A stretch of 64,000 nt of DNA, taken from positions 8,506,501 to 8,570,500 of the forward strand of contig OX365944.1 of the NCBI GenBank assembly GCA_947247005.1, in the 5' to 3' direction. The position numbers and the translations under genes are program-made. The stretch is from Spisula solida (Eukaryota; Mollusca; Bivalvia; Venerida; Mactridae). Each line of letters begins with the position of its first letter. The stretch's first letter is position 1. This document shows, piece after piece, positions 46,797 to 61,900 of the stretch. The notes below the pieces were generated by a model. The model worked only from the letters and a program-made list of their open reading frames with translations. It was not told the DNA's origin and made no database searches.

Positions 46797-49700
46797 TTAT
46801 TAATTACATGGAGGTTTAATGCAGCTGCTTTAGTTGTCAATAAATTGATTATTAATTGAATAAATTGTTTTGTTAAAAAAATCATTAAAATTTTATAGAA
46901 TTTCTTGTCAGATCAATTAAAAGATAGAATTATTTGAAAGAATAACACAGTTTTCATTGTGTCTGTTCATGCAGTTCTATTGATTTTCTATTGATGTTAA
47001 AGTTTAAATGAGATACTTTTCTCCCTCAATGTCAGAGGTCATTGGTCGATCTAGCAGGGGTGGGGGAACTGAAGGGCCGAGTACTTATGTACGACTGTCT
47101 CAGTCAAATTGCAAACAAACAATGCTATATTACATGCTGTGCTGATTATTGTCCGGACGTCTGAAGTACTGGATACCAATGTTTGTTTTCTTGTTGATAA
47201 ATGAACCATATATGCGGGTAATAATAAGCAATAGACAACTGATAGCACAGTCATATATATATACATATTAATTCATAACCACGAACAGAAGTTATAACTG
47301 TCATAACGATTCACTATAACCGGATTCACTAAACTCGGTCATTGACATTTATGTACACACTGTAAAGATTAGATGCACTCAAATAGTTTCGATCTTTTAT
47401 TTTTAGATTTTTTAAAAGTTATACTTCAATCGTTTATAGGTTATATTCTCATTTATAGATTATTTATTTCAAGTATTTGAAAGATTATTTTTTTGATAAT
47501 TTATTTTCAGTATTTGAAAGGATAATTCTTTTTAAGTTTTTGTGGTGTATGATGACTTAACATTACAAAGAAGTCCATAATTATTATTTAGTGTATAAAA
47601 TGTTTTCGGCAACAAAGGCACGGTTTTGTCTTTTATACAACTGTGTATATAAAAGAGTATTGACACTATTACAACAGCGTTAATATATTGATTTTTCTTA
47701 ATAATAGTATTTGTATTCAGTTTTGATAACATTTTCTATCGCCATTTTTAACGCGTACGTGCATTGTTCTCATTGTATTCAAACTTGCATAGCGATTGTC
47801 GATTATTTGGATTCTTAATTGGATACTGTTCCAAAAACACGACTCACGAATGAAATTTTTCTTGGTATCGGAGTGGTACGTTCTTAACCAGATGGATCGT
47901 TTAATACTGCAATTTCTTAATAGTATATTACTGTTGTAAAATCTGTGGTTAGCGTCATGTGACTAGGTATCTATAAATAGATTCAAGGTTTTTCCCACGT
48001 GTCTGGGTTTTCCCCTGCTGTGTGTTATGATGTACGGTCAGATTGTTCGCCAGTTTGCTGTTAAAGATTATCAAGCTGTGATATTCCAGGTGGTTATCCA
48101 GTAATCATGTTGGGTCTAATGTCAAATCAATTTTTAGATATTTAACGAGGATCAGAAATTATTTTTGTAAAAACAGAACTTTTGATAAGACGAGTACTCA
48201 GTATCGCCCTTCTTGAAGCGTTATTTTTGGATTTCTGGTTCTTTGTTCTTTATATAACATTGACAGTTATCCTCATATTTTCATGTTATGCATGAATTGA
48301 GCGTAATAAACGGTTGTTGTTGGTAGTAGGTGTCTGTGTTTGCGACCAAGATTTGTTATACATTACACCTTCATATGATTCATTAGTTATACTTGCTTCA
48401 ATGTTATACTATGATGCCTGAAGTTTATAACAATAGAATCTGGCAGATAATTTCAGGGCCCTAAATGTTAGACTGTCTGAATGACAATGCCCTTGATGGG
48501 GTCAGTAGGTCAATGTTCAATTGTCATAGTTTGGTAACATAGTCATAAAATCTATCTGGTCAGCAATACAGCAATACACTCTCATCACCTATACATTTAA
48601 TGGACAGGAAGCTTATTGTACACTGATTGTTCACTTATTGGATGTTCATCTTGACACCTAACTGTCCTCAGGCTAGGAAGGAAAGAGTAAATTGATGTAT
48701 TATGTTCATATTCTAATAGTATTACCACTCAATTATCTCCCCATTGTTCTAGACTGATCATCATTATCACCTTGGTTAATAACTTAATTCATTGCTGTAC
48801 ATGCATTAAAACTTGAGTGTTTATAATTTATACATCATATGATACTTGATCATAGTAGAGTGTTGATTGACTGTTTTTACCTGTTCTACCTGACTGTTTA
48901 TAAAGTGGTTATTTGCACCAATAGATTCAGCAATATTGGCTGATGTGTGTGTGTGTTTGTGTGATGGTTAAACAACATTGATATTGACAGACTTGATGTA
49001 TTGGTGGATTTCTCCATTACCAAGCCTGAACTGAGAGAGGATCAATATTGAACCAGCTTTTGTTTGAAATATTCTACTACTAGGTCATATCACAGAGAAA
49101 TTGGATTTTCTGGTGTGTATGTACAGTGTGTGTATTGCAAGGTTTTATAGTACAGATAGTGTGTTTGTTTGCTCTAGTTCTTTGGCTTGCTGGACTTATC
49201 CTGAATGTACCTCTATTGATAGTAAATGTGTACAGTGTACCTCCAGTGGTAGCTTAATGCTTGAATAAAGCTACTAGATACTTTAAATTAATACATGGTA
49301 GTATTGAGACACTATATTACACCAGCAATGTGGCTTAAATAGCTTCAGGAAAAAAACGAGGTTAAAGGTATATATACTGTTTTATTTGCATGTTTTTACA
49401 TGATTTCTGTGTTTGTAATAGGGTTAGTGTATTGGTTGAGTGGACTGACGGACTTGCTATACAGATCAGAGGAGTTTAATGTTTTTAGTGAATATCTTAG
49501 AATGTTGTCTTTGTTTGCATAAATTATGATAATATGAACGGTTTGTGGAGGAAAAAGTATACCGGGTAGTTCAATAACAAGGATTATAGGTCGGTTTTAA
49601 CTTTTATGGACCGTTTGTGTTCAGCAGTGCATATTTTGATATAATACATGTGACATGGTTTACTGAAATCTGTGTGATTTGGATTTCATAATTAGGCCAT

Positions 49701-50269
49701 GTTGACAGGTTGAGTGGATATATAAACACAAGATGGTAATATTTGATAAACATTACCTTTTAATACTGTTTGCTTTGTTTTTAGATTTCTTTCTGATTAT
49801 TTTAAACTAAGGTACCCGATATGGCTTTTCTTGTGTCCGTAATTCTTTACGATTACTGTTCAATAAAACAATAGCCCGCAAACAATTACAATTGGAGCAC
49901 ATTATTTAATTGTTCGATTGTTTTCAATCTCGTATGTCTTGAGTTTACTCTACAGATATCGGCACTTGTTTATTTTTGTTTTACCACGCTATTAAAATTG
50001 ACATATAAACCGTCTGGCTCAGTACGTATAGTACTCCCTAGATTTGAAGCGCGCGATACATTGGAAATTCCAATTCTATTTTTAGCCCTACTTGACTTAC
50101 ATCGTGAGATAATGCTTCCAACTGCCACTGCTTCCGTTTAGTGATTCACGCTTTTAGAGTTTTATGTCTGTCTGTCGTTATTAGATAGTGTGTTTTATAA
50201 AAAGATATAATTTGAGAAAAATGGTTTCAGCATTCGATATTTTTTATTGAAAGTTTTTCATGAGATAGA

Positions 50270-50432
50270 TGTTTCAATAAAAAGTTAGATGTTTCAATAA
50301 AAAGTTGGTCAAAATGATATTAGGTTATCGGAATAGAATTGTTTAAAATAATGGCATAAAGTAAACCGTCTTGTTTAAAATAATGGCATAAAGTAAACCG
50401 TCTTGTTTAAAATAATGGCATAAATATAATCG
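50270..50432 (+). repeat. Two short tandem repeats
   Basis: GATGTTTCAATAAAAAGTT twice (50270-50307) and a 32-bp unit GTTTAAAATAATGGCATAAA three times (50341, 50373, 50405). Confidence 0.85.
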
Positions 50433-51185
50433 TCGTGATTTAATACAGTATGCTCTTTTGAAATAATGATGTCATTACGCAGTCTTTTTGTAGCTTCTGA
50501 TGATTAACGTTAATTGTCTATGGTTCTGCTTTATCTTCGTTACCGATTTTTCAATGATTTTGATTAATGCTGTAAAACTTCCAATACTATGGTAGCTATT
50601 TGTTTATTCGTCATATTGTGGCTATTGGAGTCATTATTCATATTGAGTTATAATATTACATAACAATAAATATTTGACTTAACGAAAACCAGAGGTGTTA
50701 AGATATAGAAAAATAAAATTGATGTGTAAAATGATAGACTTTTTAGTCCTGTAGTTGACCGAATTTTCAGGCAGTGGTATTTGTGTTTGATATAAAGTGT
50801 TGCTATATTTATAAATTTTCTGATAAATGCATATCTGTTGTATGGAAGATGTAGGTCGCTGGAGATAAGTCAAGCCTTTGTTAAATAACAAATAAAAATG
50901 ACAAATGTATTTTCGATGTCAGTTTTTAATTTATCTTGTGCATAAAAGATATGTTTATTTCAGACCACACCTCATACAAACGTCCAGATAACTATACAGT
51001 GTTAATAATGTCATATTCATTAAATTTTGTAAACAAAAGTTTCGAGTGTTATCATTGACAGACTATAGATCGATTTGTATAGAAGAAATTCTAAACCATA
51101 ATATAATATCTGGGGCTATTATAATCAGAAGCTATTCTTAGGGTTTAACGATCATCTTTACCTATGATAAAATAAAACTAGGCTC

Positions 51186-51238
51186 ACCGATGATCGTAGG
51201 CTCATGGATGATCGTAGGTTCATGGATGATCGTTAGCC
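51186..51238 (+). repeat. 18-bp tandem repeat, three copies
   Basis: GATGATCGTAGGCTCATG three times with two substitutions. Confidence 0.8.
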
Positions 51239-51961
51239 TAACAATAGCTTATGGTATTTAGCCAGGGCAGCCCCTGGTTCATTCAGGTTTTAACTGCTAG
51301 TCATACTTAAACATTGCTCACCTGGGTACTGTTTTATCAAAGCACTTACGGTTTTCGTAAATTTATGTCCAAATGTGAATTCTTTATAATTCTTAAACTG
51401 CTATAAATTGTGGTAAAGGGATATAGACTATTAACAATGATTTAGTTAATGATTTCCTACAAATATCTGAACCCTATTTGTGGTTGTAAAAGCATTATAA
51501 GGAATTAAAATTTGAGCGTAAGTTTAAGATTTTCGTAAGTGCTTTGAGTTTAAAGTCTCTTTAATAGTATATGACTAAAAACATAAATTAATATAGAAAA
51601 AGAGTGGCTCCAGCCATCTTCATTTGACGCCTTGTCGAGTTATTAATTTGCTAGCATTTATATTTTATCACATTGACAATAATAGCTTCGTTAATTGCTT
51701 GTGATAACATCATGCTGTTAATAATTGCATACACATCTATTATTCATGGATAATGTAATTTAGTGCACCAACTTATTTTATTTATTATTTCTCTATTATA
51801 GGCAGTTAATGTCACTTTATGAATTTTAAAAGATTGGATTATTGTCAATGAACGCGAAAGAATGTCAGACATAACTTGGTGAATGTTCAAGTTTTAGGTG
51901 CAAGATCACAGGTATACTTGTCAAATAAGTCATAAATCAAGAAATGGTCCTGTTGGTAAAT

Positions 51962-52170
51962 ACTGTAAACCAAGAAATTATTTTGCGCCATTTAATTTTG
52001 CGGAGTTAGCGAATGGTAGAATTTGCGAAATTAAGTCACCGCGAAAGTGCTAGAAACATTATTATGGACATTGTGGGGAAACTTAAAAACGCGAAAATTT
52101 GTAGTTGCGAATATGCCAACGATCTGCAAAACGCGTAAGTTAGTATTCGCAAAAGTAAATTGGTTTACAG
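51962..52170 (+). repeat. 209-bp MITE with ACTGTAAACCAA ends, second plus copy
   Basis: Ends ACTGTAAACCAA and TTGGTTTACAG; interior aligns along its length to 46589-46796 and, inverted, to 33880-34081. Confidence 0.85.
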
Positions 52171-52473
52171 GAAATGAAGTTTTTTCTTCTTCAGTTGTAG
52201 CATGCCTGCTTATTTGTATACTTATTGTCTACTCATAATTTAGTTTTATGGTCACACTTTTTGCTTATCATGACAGAGCGGTTATTTGTAAAGGATAGAA
52301 CATTAACTGCAGGTGTGTTTTTGCAAGAATTTAAATAGAAAAGTTTTAATTCATTTGAAATAGCATAGTGCAGTGGTTCAAGTTTTTTAACTTGACTCGT
52401 AGGGTTTTAATTGAATCATTTTATAAATGTGAAGATTTATGGTTCTGTTTTAAGTAATATAATAATTAAGAAA

Positions 52474-53440
52474 AAGCTCATCTCCTGTCTACAAACAAGC
52501 TCATCTCCTGTTTACAAACAAGCTCATCTCCTGTTTACAAACAAGCTCATCTCCTGTCTACAAACAAGCTCATCTCCTGTCTACAAACAAGCTCATCTCC
52601 TGTCTACAAATAAGCTCATCTCCTGTTTACAAACAAGCTCATCTCCTGTCTACAAACAAGCTCATCTCCTGTTTACAAACAAGCTCATCTCCTGTTTACA
52701 AACAAGCTCATCTCCTGTCTACAAACAAGCTCATCTCCTGTTTACAAACAAGCTCATCTCCTGTCTACAAACAAGCTCATCTCCTGTTTACAAACAAGCT
52801 CATCTCCTGTTTACAAATGTTGTCTACAAACAAGCTCATCTCCTATTTACAAACAAGCTCATCTCCTGTCTACAAACAAGCTCATCTCCTGTTTACAAAC
52901 AAGCTCATCTCCTGTTTACAAACAAGCTCATCTCCTGTCTACAAACAAGCTCATCTCCTGTTTACAAACAAGCTCATCTCCTGTTTACAAACAAGCTCAT
53001 CTCCTGTTTACAAACAAGCTCATCTCCTGTCTATAAACAAGATCATCTCCTGTTTACAAACAAGCTCATCTCCTGTTTACAAACAAGCTCATCTCCTGTC
53101 TACAAACAAGCTCATCTCCTGTTTACAAACAAGCTCATCTCCTGTTTACAAACAAGCTCATCTCCTGTTTACAAACAAGCTCATCTCCTGTCTATAAACA
53201 AGATCATCTCCTGTTTACAAACAAGCTCATCTCCTGTTTACAAACAAGCTCATCTCCTGTTTACAAACAAGCTCATCTCCTGTCTACAAACAAGCTCATC
53301 TCCTGTTTACAAACAAGCTCATCTCCTGTTTACAAACAAGCTCATCTCCTGTTTACAAACAAGCTCATCTCCTGTCTATAAACAAGATCATCTCCTGTCT
53401 ACAAACAAGCTCATATCATGTCTACAAATTGAGCACATCT
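52474..53440 (+). repeat. 23-bp minisatellite, about 41 copies
   Basis: Unit AAGCTCATCTCCTGTTTACA plus AAC, with T/C alternation at one position and a few AAGATCATC variants. Since 23 is not a multiple of three, the reading frame rotates, yet the unit has no stop in any plus frame, so a 352-codon frame (52411-53469) spans it. Its 23-residue period follows from the DNA period; I do not regard it as a gene. Confidence 0.95.
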
Positions 53441-55821
53441 CCTGTGAATTGAAAAAGCTAGCTGTTTAGATGCTTAGAAAATTAATTCCTGGTAAACTGG
53501 CAAACTTGTTAGGTCAACAGTTGTCTGTGTTTGACTGAACAATTGTTTTAAAGACCATTCAATAAAGAGAAATAAAGAGAATTTGTTCAGTGTCTCAGGT
53601 GACCAATACAGGATCTTCTAGGTATTCTGGCACTGTCTTTCATAATGTTTCATTTGTTTTAGTGTTATTCAAAGCAATTTCGAAACAATAAAACATAGTG
53701 TCTAGACATTCTACCAGAGACATAACAGATCGAGCAACTCCCCACAATTTGTGTCATCTAGAGTTGAATGATCGCTCCAAGAGACTTTTTGTAGTGAGCA
53801 TTTTAATGCAGCATCTTTTCTATAAACCTGAGTTTTATTAGGATTACTAATTAAAATGAAACACTGTGAAGTGCTGCTGTTTCCTATAGATGTAAATGTC
53901 TAGTGTTAATGGGTCATGTAACCACTTCATTCAATGTCAACGCTCAGGTCCTCCAAGGTTATACTGACAAAACTGACAAGAAGTTATTTTCACCCTGACT
54001 CGGTGAACAATGTTTGTTTAGTAATGTATTATTCACAGACATACCGCCAGAATCGAGACATGCTCAAATTATCTATACACTAAAAACAAAGTTGAGTGTA
54101 GAGGAACATGCCGTTTCAAATTTAAGTCTCAATTCAAACTCCTGATTAATTTTTGCCCCATGCTGTTTGCTACCACCCATTTTATATAACAGACAAAAGT
54201 GTTTAGGTGTTGCGTATCAGGGTAAAGTGATATTCCTGTCCCCTTCATAAGGACTCATTTGTAGTTGTCACCTGTGGATTCGGATTTGAAGAAAAGAAGC
54301 TAAAGATGGAAGCCCTTAATTCATACTTTATGAGAAAACTATAAAAGCAATTTTTTGCCGGGGGTAAAGGCTTTCATTATCTCATCAGTTACGTCTAACT
54401 GTACTGTTTTCTTCTTACTGTCAATGAGCTTTCCCATAACCTTTGCAGCTTTTTGCAAGACGTATTGCCGAATTAGCATTTTATGTTGGTATTTTATTTT
54501 ACAATGGATGCTTGGCTGTTTTAGTAGATTTATGGCCAGACAGACACAAAGTGTGGAGTGCACCATGTTTTTTTTTATGTGGATGTTTTGACTGGAGGAT
54601 TATGTGAGGGTGCATACATTCAATGAGATGGAAGATTATTGCTGGTTAAATGTTGCCCTAGTTAGCGGGCACACAGTATCTTGTGAGACGTAAACTGTGA
54701 ATAATAATGTCTGATTATATTTGCTGAACTTGATAAGTGGAGTTCACTTGAAAACTGAATGTTTATAATGCATCTACTGCTGTGTGAGTGATGCAATCGT
54801 TTAGTTTTTCTCTGTGTAAGTCTATACCACTACAATAATTACTTCCACATCCAGCGTGCGAATACATCTGTAGTTATAATGAGTGGGTCATATAAAAGTT
54901 TAATTAGTGATGTCTGAATTTTAATTTCTTTGTATAATTTATTTCCCAGTGTACTCATTATACAATCCTGGTGGTTTAATGTTTTTTTTTCAATTTCTTG
55001 AGCAGAAGGGTATTTTTAAAAGATGTATACGAAACTTACAATTGCATTTGTAATTATAATTATGAATTGAAGGGAATTATGTGAAGATGTCTCCTAATGT
55101 TTTACTGTTGTGGTGAGATAATTTATACCATGAAGGCATCAGATGCATTCATTTCCTGAATAACACTGTTGGTAACTCTTGAAGGAATGCCTTGTGAATA
55201 CTGACCCAGTAAAGAGACAAATCCCCCCCCCCCCTCCGCCAGACTGGAAATCAGATAATATTTTCTCCATAGAGAAAGACTGTTGCCTCGCTGAGATTTT
55301 GTTTACAAGTAGTTCTGTTGTATGCGCTGTATATTTCATCAAGACGGTTGTATAGTGATGAATTAAAAATTTAAAACATAATAATTATTTAAAATTACTG
55401 TTAAAGACCTTTTGAGGATGACATATCCTATGAAAGATTTTAAACAAAACTTTTGATATTATAAGTATAAAGATGATGTTTTACACAATGAGATCTTGTT
55501 CACTTCCTCTTATAGAAATTTATGATAGACTACAGAAATTTTATTGATTTACCATCCTTCATGAATTGGTTAGTTAACACGACTATCAAGAAGATATTGA
55601 GAATGTCAAAGTGTTAAGTAGCATTGATTAATGTTGTATAGAAATTTATCTTTGTGGGTACATCTATTTACATATTCTTCACTAGGTATGATACACAACA
55701 CCTAATCTTCCATTCAGTATTACATATATTGGTGTATGTACAGGTAGTTTATTGTTATCAATGAGCATTTTATCTGAATATTTTGAGGGTTTGTACATGA
55801 ATGTTTTCTTTCTATTTTCAG

Positions 55822-58800
55822 GAACCAGCTCAGGGAATCATGCATGGTGCTGCATCGCCATTCATGACTGGCTGGGCCGGTCTGAGCCCATTTGATGCTT
55901 ACCCACCAGTTGCTCAGAGTGCTCAGTCAGCAGTCCCCCCACATTCAGTGCCAGTCCAGCCTCATATTCCTCCACTTCCACCAGCTATGAACCCGAGGTT
56001 TCCATCACCCATGGATACATACTTCCATCATATGTTACAAGGCTATCCACACAAACCAACACTGGAAGACAAGCATCATTCAGTCGTACCAGAACCTCTC
56101 CCAGGTTTTCATGCACTTTCTAAAAAGGTTGTTGACATGGATCCTTACGGTGAAAGAAAATCAAAGATATCAAAACATGATCTTCATAATAATAGAACTT
56201 TAAAACATCACACTGATAAATGGCAGCAACAAGGAGGTAACAAAGTAGCACCAGTGACTACCAGAGATGATTGTAACTACAGATTCCCACAGTTCCATCC
56301 TCCAGCTAGCACAAACTTCAACGTCTCTCATTCTGGTACTGATTCAGGTAATCCATCTACTGGTCTCGCATGGAACAATGTGTTCAGTACATCGGTATCA
56401 ACATCAACTGTACCATCCAGTTCATGTAAACCTCCATCTACCTCAGTACATTCTATGCCAGTAGCATCATCTAAGTCAGCAGCTCCTGGTAATGGTATCA
56501 TATCATACTATTCCATGCCACATGATCGTAAAAACTACCTTGTACCAAATAGTGTAGAAGCAGCAAGCAAAGAGGCAGCACGTATTCTCGAGGAGGCTCA
56601 CCAGTTTACATCAGGGTCTGTCCCTCTTGACAGAAAACTCCCATCTCCATTCCTTAACATATCAAACGATGGAAACAGGCAGCTGCACAATGAAATGTTA
56701 TATCCAAATCATGTGGATGAACACAAGAAGCATAGACCTGCTTCTCGTCAAAGTGTGGACTCGCTACCAACTAAATCTCCGGTCGATTTCCGTATAGAAA
56801 ATATCTTGCCTAGTGGGAGGCCTGTTAATTCATCAAAAGACACAGTGCAGGACTTCTGGTCTCAGTTTGGCCTCCCTCCACCTAATGTGGATTTGGAGAA
56901 AATGGCTCAGTGTTCCGATAAGAGAGGTAATGATGTTCTAGATCTTTCTGATGGTTTATCAAATTCAGCTAAAAGAGCCAAACATGATCAAAGTTCAAAT
57001 GAAAATGTTGCCAACTATCCACTACAAGACGTTGTTACACAGCCACCAAGTGAAGCAGGCAGTGAAAGGTTACTGGAAGAAAGGAAGAAACCTGAGAAAT
57101 TAACAAGAAGGAAGAGTTTTACTGATGATCCTGAGATTGATGCTCTAGTTGAGGTCAAGGTTCAAGAGATCATGGCAGCATGTAGACAGAAAGAGACTCA
57201 TGTTATACCTGAAAAGTCTAAGCTTTCAAAGTCACCCAAACCGGTACATGTACCTAGCAAGCCTTTAATGAACTCTTCTGAAAGGCTTCCGGTATATCAA
57301 CAAATGCCGCCTGAACTGCCGATGCCTACAACATCTTCGGCTTTGTCTAATCATCAAGTGGGGGCAAGTGTATTTGATTTCACTGACTGTGATGAACCAA
57401 AAAAGGATTTTTCATATCAAGTGAAAGATATGCTCCATGTGAAGAAAAATGATTCTCCTAATGTGCAACAAGCTCCTAATGTGCAACATGCTCAAAATAT
57501 GAGCCAATGGACGAAGTTTGACCCACATAAGGTTGGAAAGCAGTCTGCACAGTCTGCTCCTATGACAAATGGAACATTTAATTTACCATATCCTAGTGTT
57601 AATGAAAGCTACCAGCATGTGAACCGGTCTACTGTCCCGGTAACTAAGAAGGATTCTTACGGATATTCCTACCCAGTTATTGGAGATAATCAGAACAATT
57701 CACAAAGGAGAGAGCAGCCTTTGGGCAACCTACCATTGCATCAGATAAACTCTAAAAAGAACCACATTCCTGATAGCTTCCCCATGTCTTCTGCTGACAT
57801 TTACCGTGATGAAAATAGCTTAGAAAATAAGCAGTTTGAGTTTAATGGGATGTATAATTTATCTAAGAATAAACTGACTGGACAGAAATGTGTCGCTAAT
57901 GTTCAAGGTATGGATGTACATAATAGCGGACATGTAGGCAGTGGACGTGTTAGTCCATGTTGTGGAACCTGTTCTAGTCTTGGTGTTCGTTTCTCAGAGA
58001 ACTGTCAAAAGCACAATAAGGGGAATAAAGTGATAGGAAACACCAAACATGACCCTTATCAGTTTGGTGAGAATACATACGATCAACATCAGTGGAATGG
58101 TTTGAATAAAGTCAATACTAAAATGCATCCACTCTCTCCTGCTTATTATAATGATATGAAACCCAAGGTGCAATATAACAATGGATTTGGAAATATGGCT
58201 GGAGCTAAGATGCAGCATTTAGAAAGAAATAGAAATATTTATATGAAACAAGGATTTAAACCAGAAAAATCTCAAAAGTTGAAACCACTCACCGCTAAAT
58301 TTGAAAGAACTCAGGGAAATAATAATGTCAATAAGAAGGTGGTTGCTAAATCATATGGTTTGAAATCGTCCTTAGCATTGCTAAAAAAATCACAAAAGTT
58401 TCATCAATCTAAAACATCTGCAGCTATGAAAAGAAAATGGGTGAGCAATCCGAACTATAAGAAAATTCCAAAGGATGACTTTGCAGAAAAGTTAAAGAAG
58501 AACCTTGGTCTACCACCTTTAACACTTATGGAAATGGTGACTAAGAAAAGTTCTAAACTACCAAAAGCTTACATGATGAAAAAGAAAGAAAAATGTTTAG
58601 GAAGTGTTAATGAGAGTAAAGTCTCTAATGTTAATGATCTCAAAAACAGTCTTTCAAATAATCAAATTGACGGCAGCAGCCAACCATTCTTCAAACCGGT
58701 GCAAAGGTCAAAAAGTGTCGATGAAGGTTCATACAAGACAGAAAAATTGACCATCCCCGGACCAAGACCGTGTTCAGCGAATGTATTCAATCCACATAAG

Positions 58801-58993
58801 ATGGAAGATTTATCAAGCACAGGTCCTACTGTTAAAGTTGACAATAATGTTCCGTTTGAGTTAAATCACGAGCGGGTTAAATGTTTGTCGGAACAAATCA
58901 ATGGTCTGAGGGAAAAGGTGACAGGAAACAATATAAACCTTGAGACGAATACAGCTGTTGATGTACCCAAATGTGGATGTCTTGGACCCGATG
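55822..58993 (+). CDS. Tet: TET giant exon
   Basis: 1057 codons plus one base. Opens [20 protein letters not shown] after acceptor TTTTCAG, so either an upstream coding exon exists or translation starts at ATG 55840. N-terminal half is Pro/Ser/His-rich; a Lys-rich stretch (about 58370-58600, [20 protein letters not shown]) may be a nuclear localisation region. Ends [12 protein letters not shown] with donor GTATGC. Confidence 0.93.
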
Positions 58994-61900
58994 GTATGCA
59001 CCTGTTCAACCATTTATCAAACATTTGTCTATTTTAGTTTACATAATCATGTACAAGGGTATGGAAATGTTAAGCTGCATCACTTGTCCATGGACAAACA
59101 AAAACCTAATCATCAAGTTGAATATATAAGCCTTGATACAATGCATTTTGAATTTTCTAGGCCGGTTGCAAGGCACCAACAAAGCACTTGTATTTGGGTC
59201 TTGTGGTTGAACCAACATAACACTTTGGGTCTTGTGGTTGAACCAACATACCGGTAACACTTTGGGTCTTGTGGTTGAACCAACATACCGGTAACACTTT
59301 GGGTCTTGTGGTTTAACCAACGTGACACTTGTATTTGGGTCTTGTGGTTGAACCAACGTGACACTTGTATTTGGGTCTTGTGGTTGAACCAACGTGACAC
59401 TTGTATTTGGGTCTTGTGGTTTAACCAACGTGACACTTGTATTTGGGTCTTGTGGTTTAACCAACGTAACACTTATATTTGGGTCTGGTAGGTTTCTATG
59501 TTCTCTTCTCTGAAACCACTTGACAGATTTTTTGGACTTATATATTTTTTTTATTGCTTTTGATCATTCATGGAAAACCTCGTCCACCTCAGCCATTCAT
59601 AGAACAAACCACATGTATTGGGATGCTTGACAATAGTGTCAATAAGTGGCCTTTAAAGTATTTAACAAAATAATGCTGTGTTGTGATAATATGTTCTTAT
59701 TTATAATTCAGTCCCAACTACTGCATGTTTAGTTAATGGTGTTGTTAATATTATACATGTTTACAGGTGTATGTCTGGAAACAGTTGAGGGGCCATATTA
59801 TAATCAACTAGGTGTAGGCCGCAGTGTAGAAGCTATAAGAAAAGTAATGGAAAGCAGGTAAGTTGTTCTTTATACCCAAATCTATTCCCTCCCTTGTACA
59901 AAATTGTGATGTAAAACATGTTTTAATGGTCAGTTTTCATCACATTTTGATCATGTATGATCCTCATTGATGTCCCCAAGTTAGAATTATATGAGTTCTT
60001 GGATGCAAGCTTCTTCTCTATTACTCCATGTAAATTCTGTCTGAAAAATTCTTATCCCATGAAATAAGTTATCCTTGTATGGACTAATTTCCAATTTTTA
60101 TTCTGCAATAACTCGTTCATATATATGAACAAATGTCCAAATTTCATCCCAGGAAGTAAGTATATAACTTTTATTTGGACAGATGTCCAATTTTTATCAC
60201 ATAAACAACTAAGTTTTGTACTAAACCCATTTATATGGACAAATTTCTTAATACATGTATGTATTTTGTAGGACTGGAGTTACTGGTAAAGCTATTCGAA
60301 TTGAGAAGGTACGATACACTGGAAAGGAGGGAAAAAGCCCCCTTGGATGTCCAATAGCAAAATGGGTATGCTATATTTCTTATATTGCAGTAGAACTTAT
60401 GATTCTGCTACAAAGTTTTATACCACAAATTCAAGTTTGTATGAAATGCTGCGTTAGAAAAGGGTCCTCATACTTGTATAATCAGATCAATTATGTAAGA
60501 ATTAATTAATATATAACTGATCATATCATTTTATCTAATGCTTTTTTCTGTCAAAATTGCAATATTTTGATGAAAATGAGCCACATTTTCTGGGAAAGCT
60601 TGATATCAATGCTTAAAAAGTTAACTAAGTTGGTGAATCAGCAGCCGTATATAACTGAAATATTGTTGAGAAATTATGTTAAACCCAAATATGCATTGCC
60701 AAACAAATTCACTAAATATCCATAGTTGAGTACAAAATATCTAGTATTAATTACTTGCTGTAATGGACTGAACCAATATAAATTAATTCACAGTTTACCG
60801 AGAAATACTTTTTGATCCTGTATGATTTAATTCTCAGTGTTTATACAGTGTATTAGAACTTAATAATAATTGTTGACACATTTTCAGATCATTCGTAGAT
60901 CGAGTGAGGAAGAGAAATATCTGACTATAGTACGACATCGTCCGGGACATTCGTGTGAGAATGCATGGTTGATTATAGGTCTAGTAGCATGGGAAGGTGT
61001 TGCTGCGGCTCAAGCTGATTATCTGTATGATTTCCTGAGTGACACGTTACCGTCTCATGGCAACGAGACAGAGAGACGATGTGGAACTAACGATAGGTAA
61101 TTATAAAAAAAATTCATATCATACACTTCAGATACTTTCTAACCCATGTATTCCTATCAAACGACTGGTTATTACTGTTATATTGACTCTGGCACGTGGT
61201 GGTCTAGAGGTAGGGCACGTGCTTGGTGTTGCTTAGAAATTTCCCTGAGCATGAATACCAACAGTACTCCACTTGTTACAGATGTATGTGAGGGTCCAAA
61301 GCTGATGTTCTTTGGCTGCTTGCGCTGTCAAGCATTAAAGTTCACTCAATGTTGTTATTTAAAAACTTGGGGTTTTTTTGTTGAATTTCACATGTTTCTT
61401 GTTGTAGGTGTTTGAATACCGTTGTACTTTATTGCTTGTCCTTGTTGTGATGTATAATGTATTATAGCTCTTGCTTCAAATTAATTTCATTTTCAGACTC
61501 TGATTTGAGCAAAATTTCAATTTGAGTTGAGATTTCTACTTGCGATGCTTCAGGAGACCAGGGTGGTATTCAATATTGATCTTGTATATTGGAGGATAAG
61601 GATAGCCAATCAAATCGTCTGTTAATTAACCAAGAGTTTAATATGGTGTTATCTGATTGGTTGTCCTTATCCTTAAGTCAAGTAAGATCAATATTGAATC
61701 AATACCACCCCAGGGCCAGGTGTGCCCGATAATATTTGGTAAGCTTATCAGCTTTTTGATGAATTCATATATAATATACCTGTATTCCGTTCATTTTCAG
61801 GAAAACGTGTGCATGTCAAGGAGCAGATCTGATGAAACGTGGAGCATCTTTCTCCTTTGGATGTTCCTGGAGCATGTATTTCAATGGCTGCAAATTTGCA

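Larger units (their letters stand above)
37575..55821 (+). other. Long presumed first intron of TET
   Basis: No exon could be identified by eye across 18 kb; in particular I found no CXXC zinc finger (expected CGxCxxC pairs) that many animal TET proteins carry at the N-terminus. It holds minisatellites (38.4-40.1, 44.1, 46.2, 52.5-53.4 kb), MITEs, SINEs and dispersed repeats listed separately. Stretches 42.7-44.0, 46.8-50.2, 50.5-51.1 and 53.5-55.8 kb show nothing I recognise. Confidence 0.5.

Noticed and set aside
52411..53469. 352-codon plus-strand frame
   Set aside because: It runs through a 23-bp minisatellite whose unit has no stop in any plus frame; the amino-acid period equals three DNA units.
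54339..54566. 75-codon minus frame rich in Lys
   Set aside because: No recognisable domain and no splice neighbours; likely chance in the TET intron.
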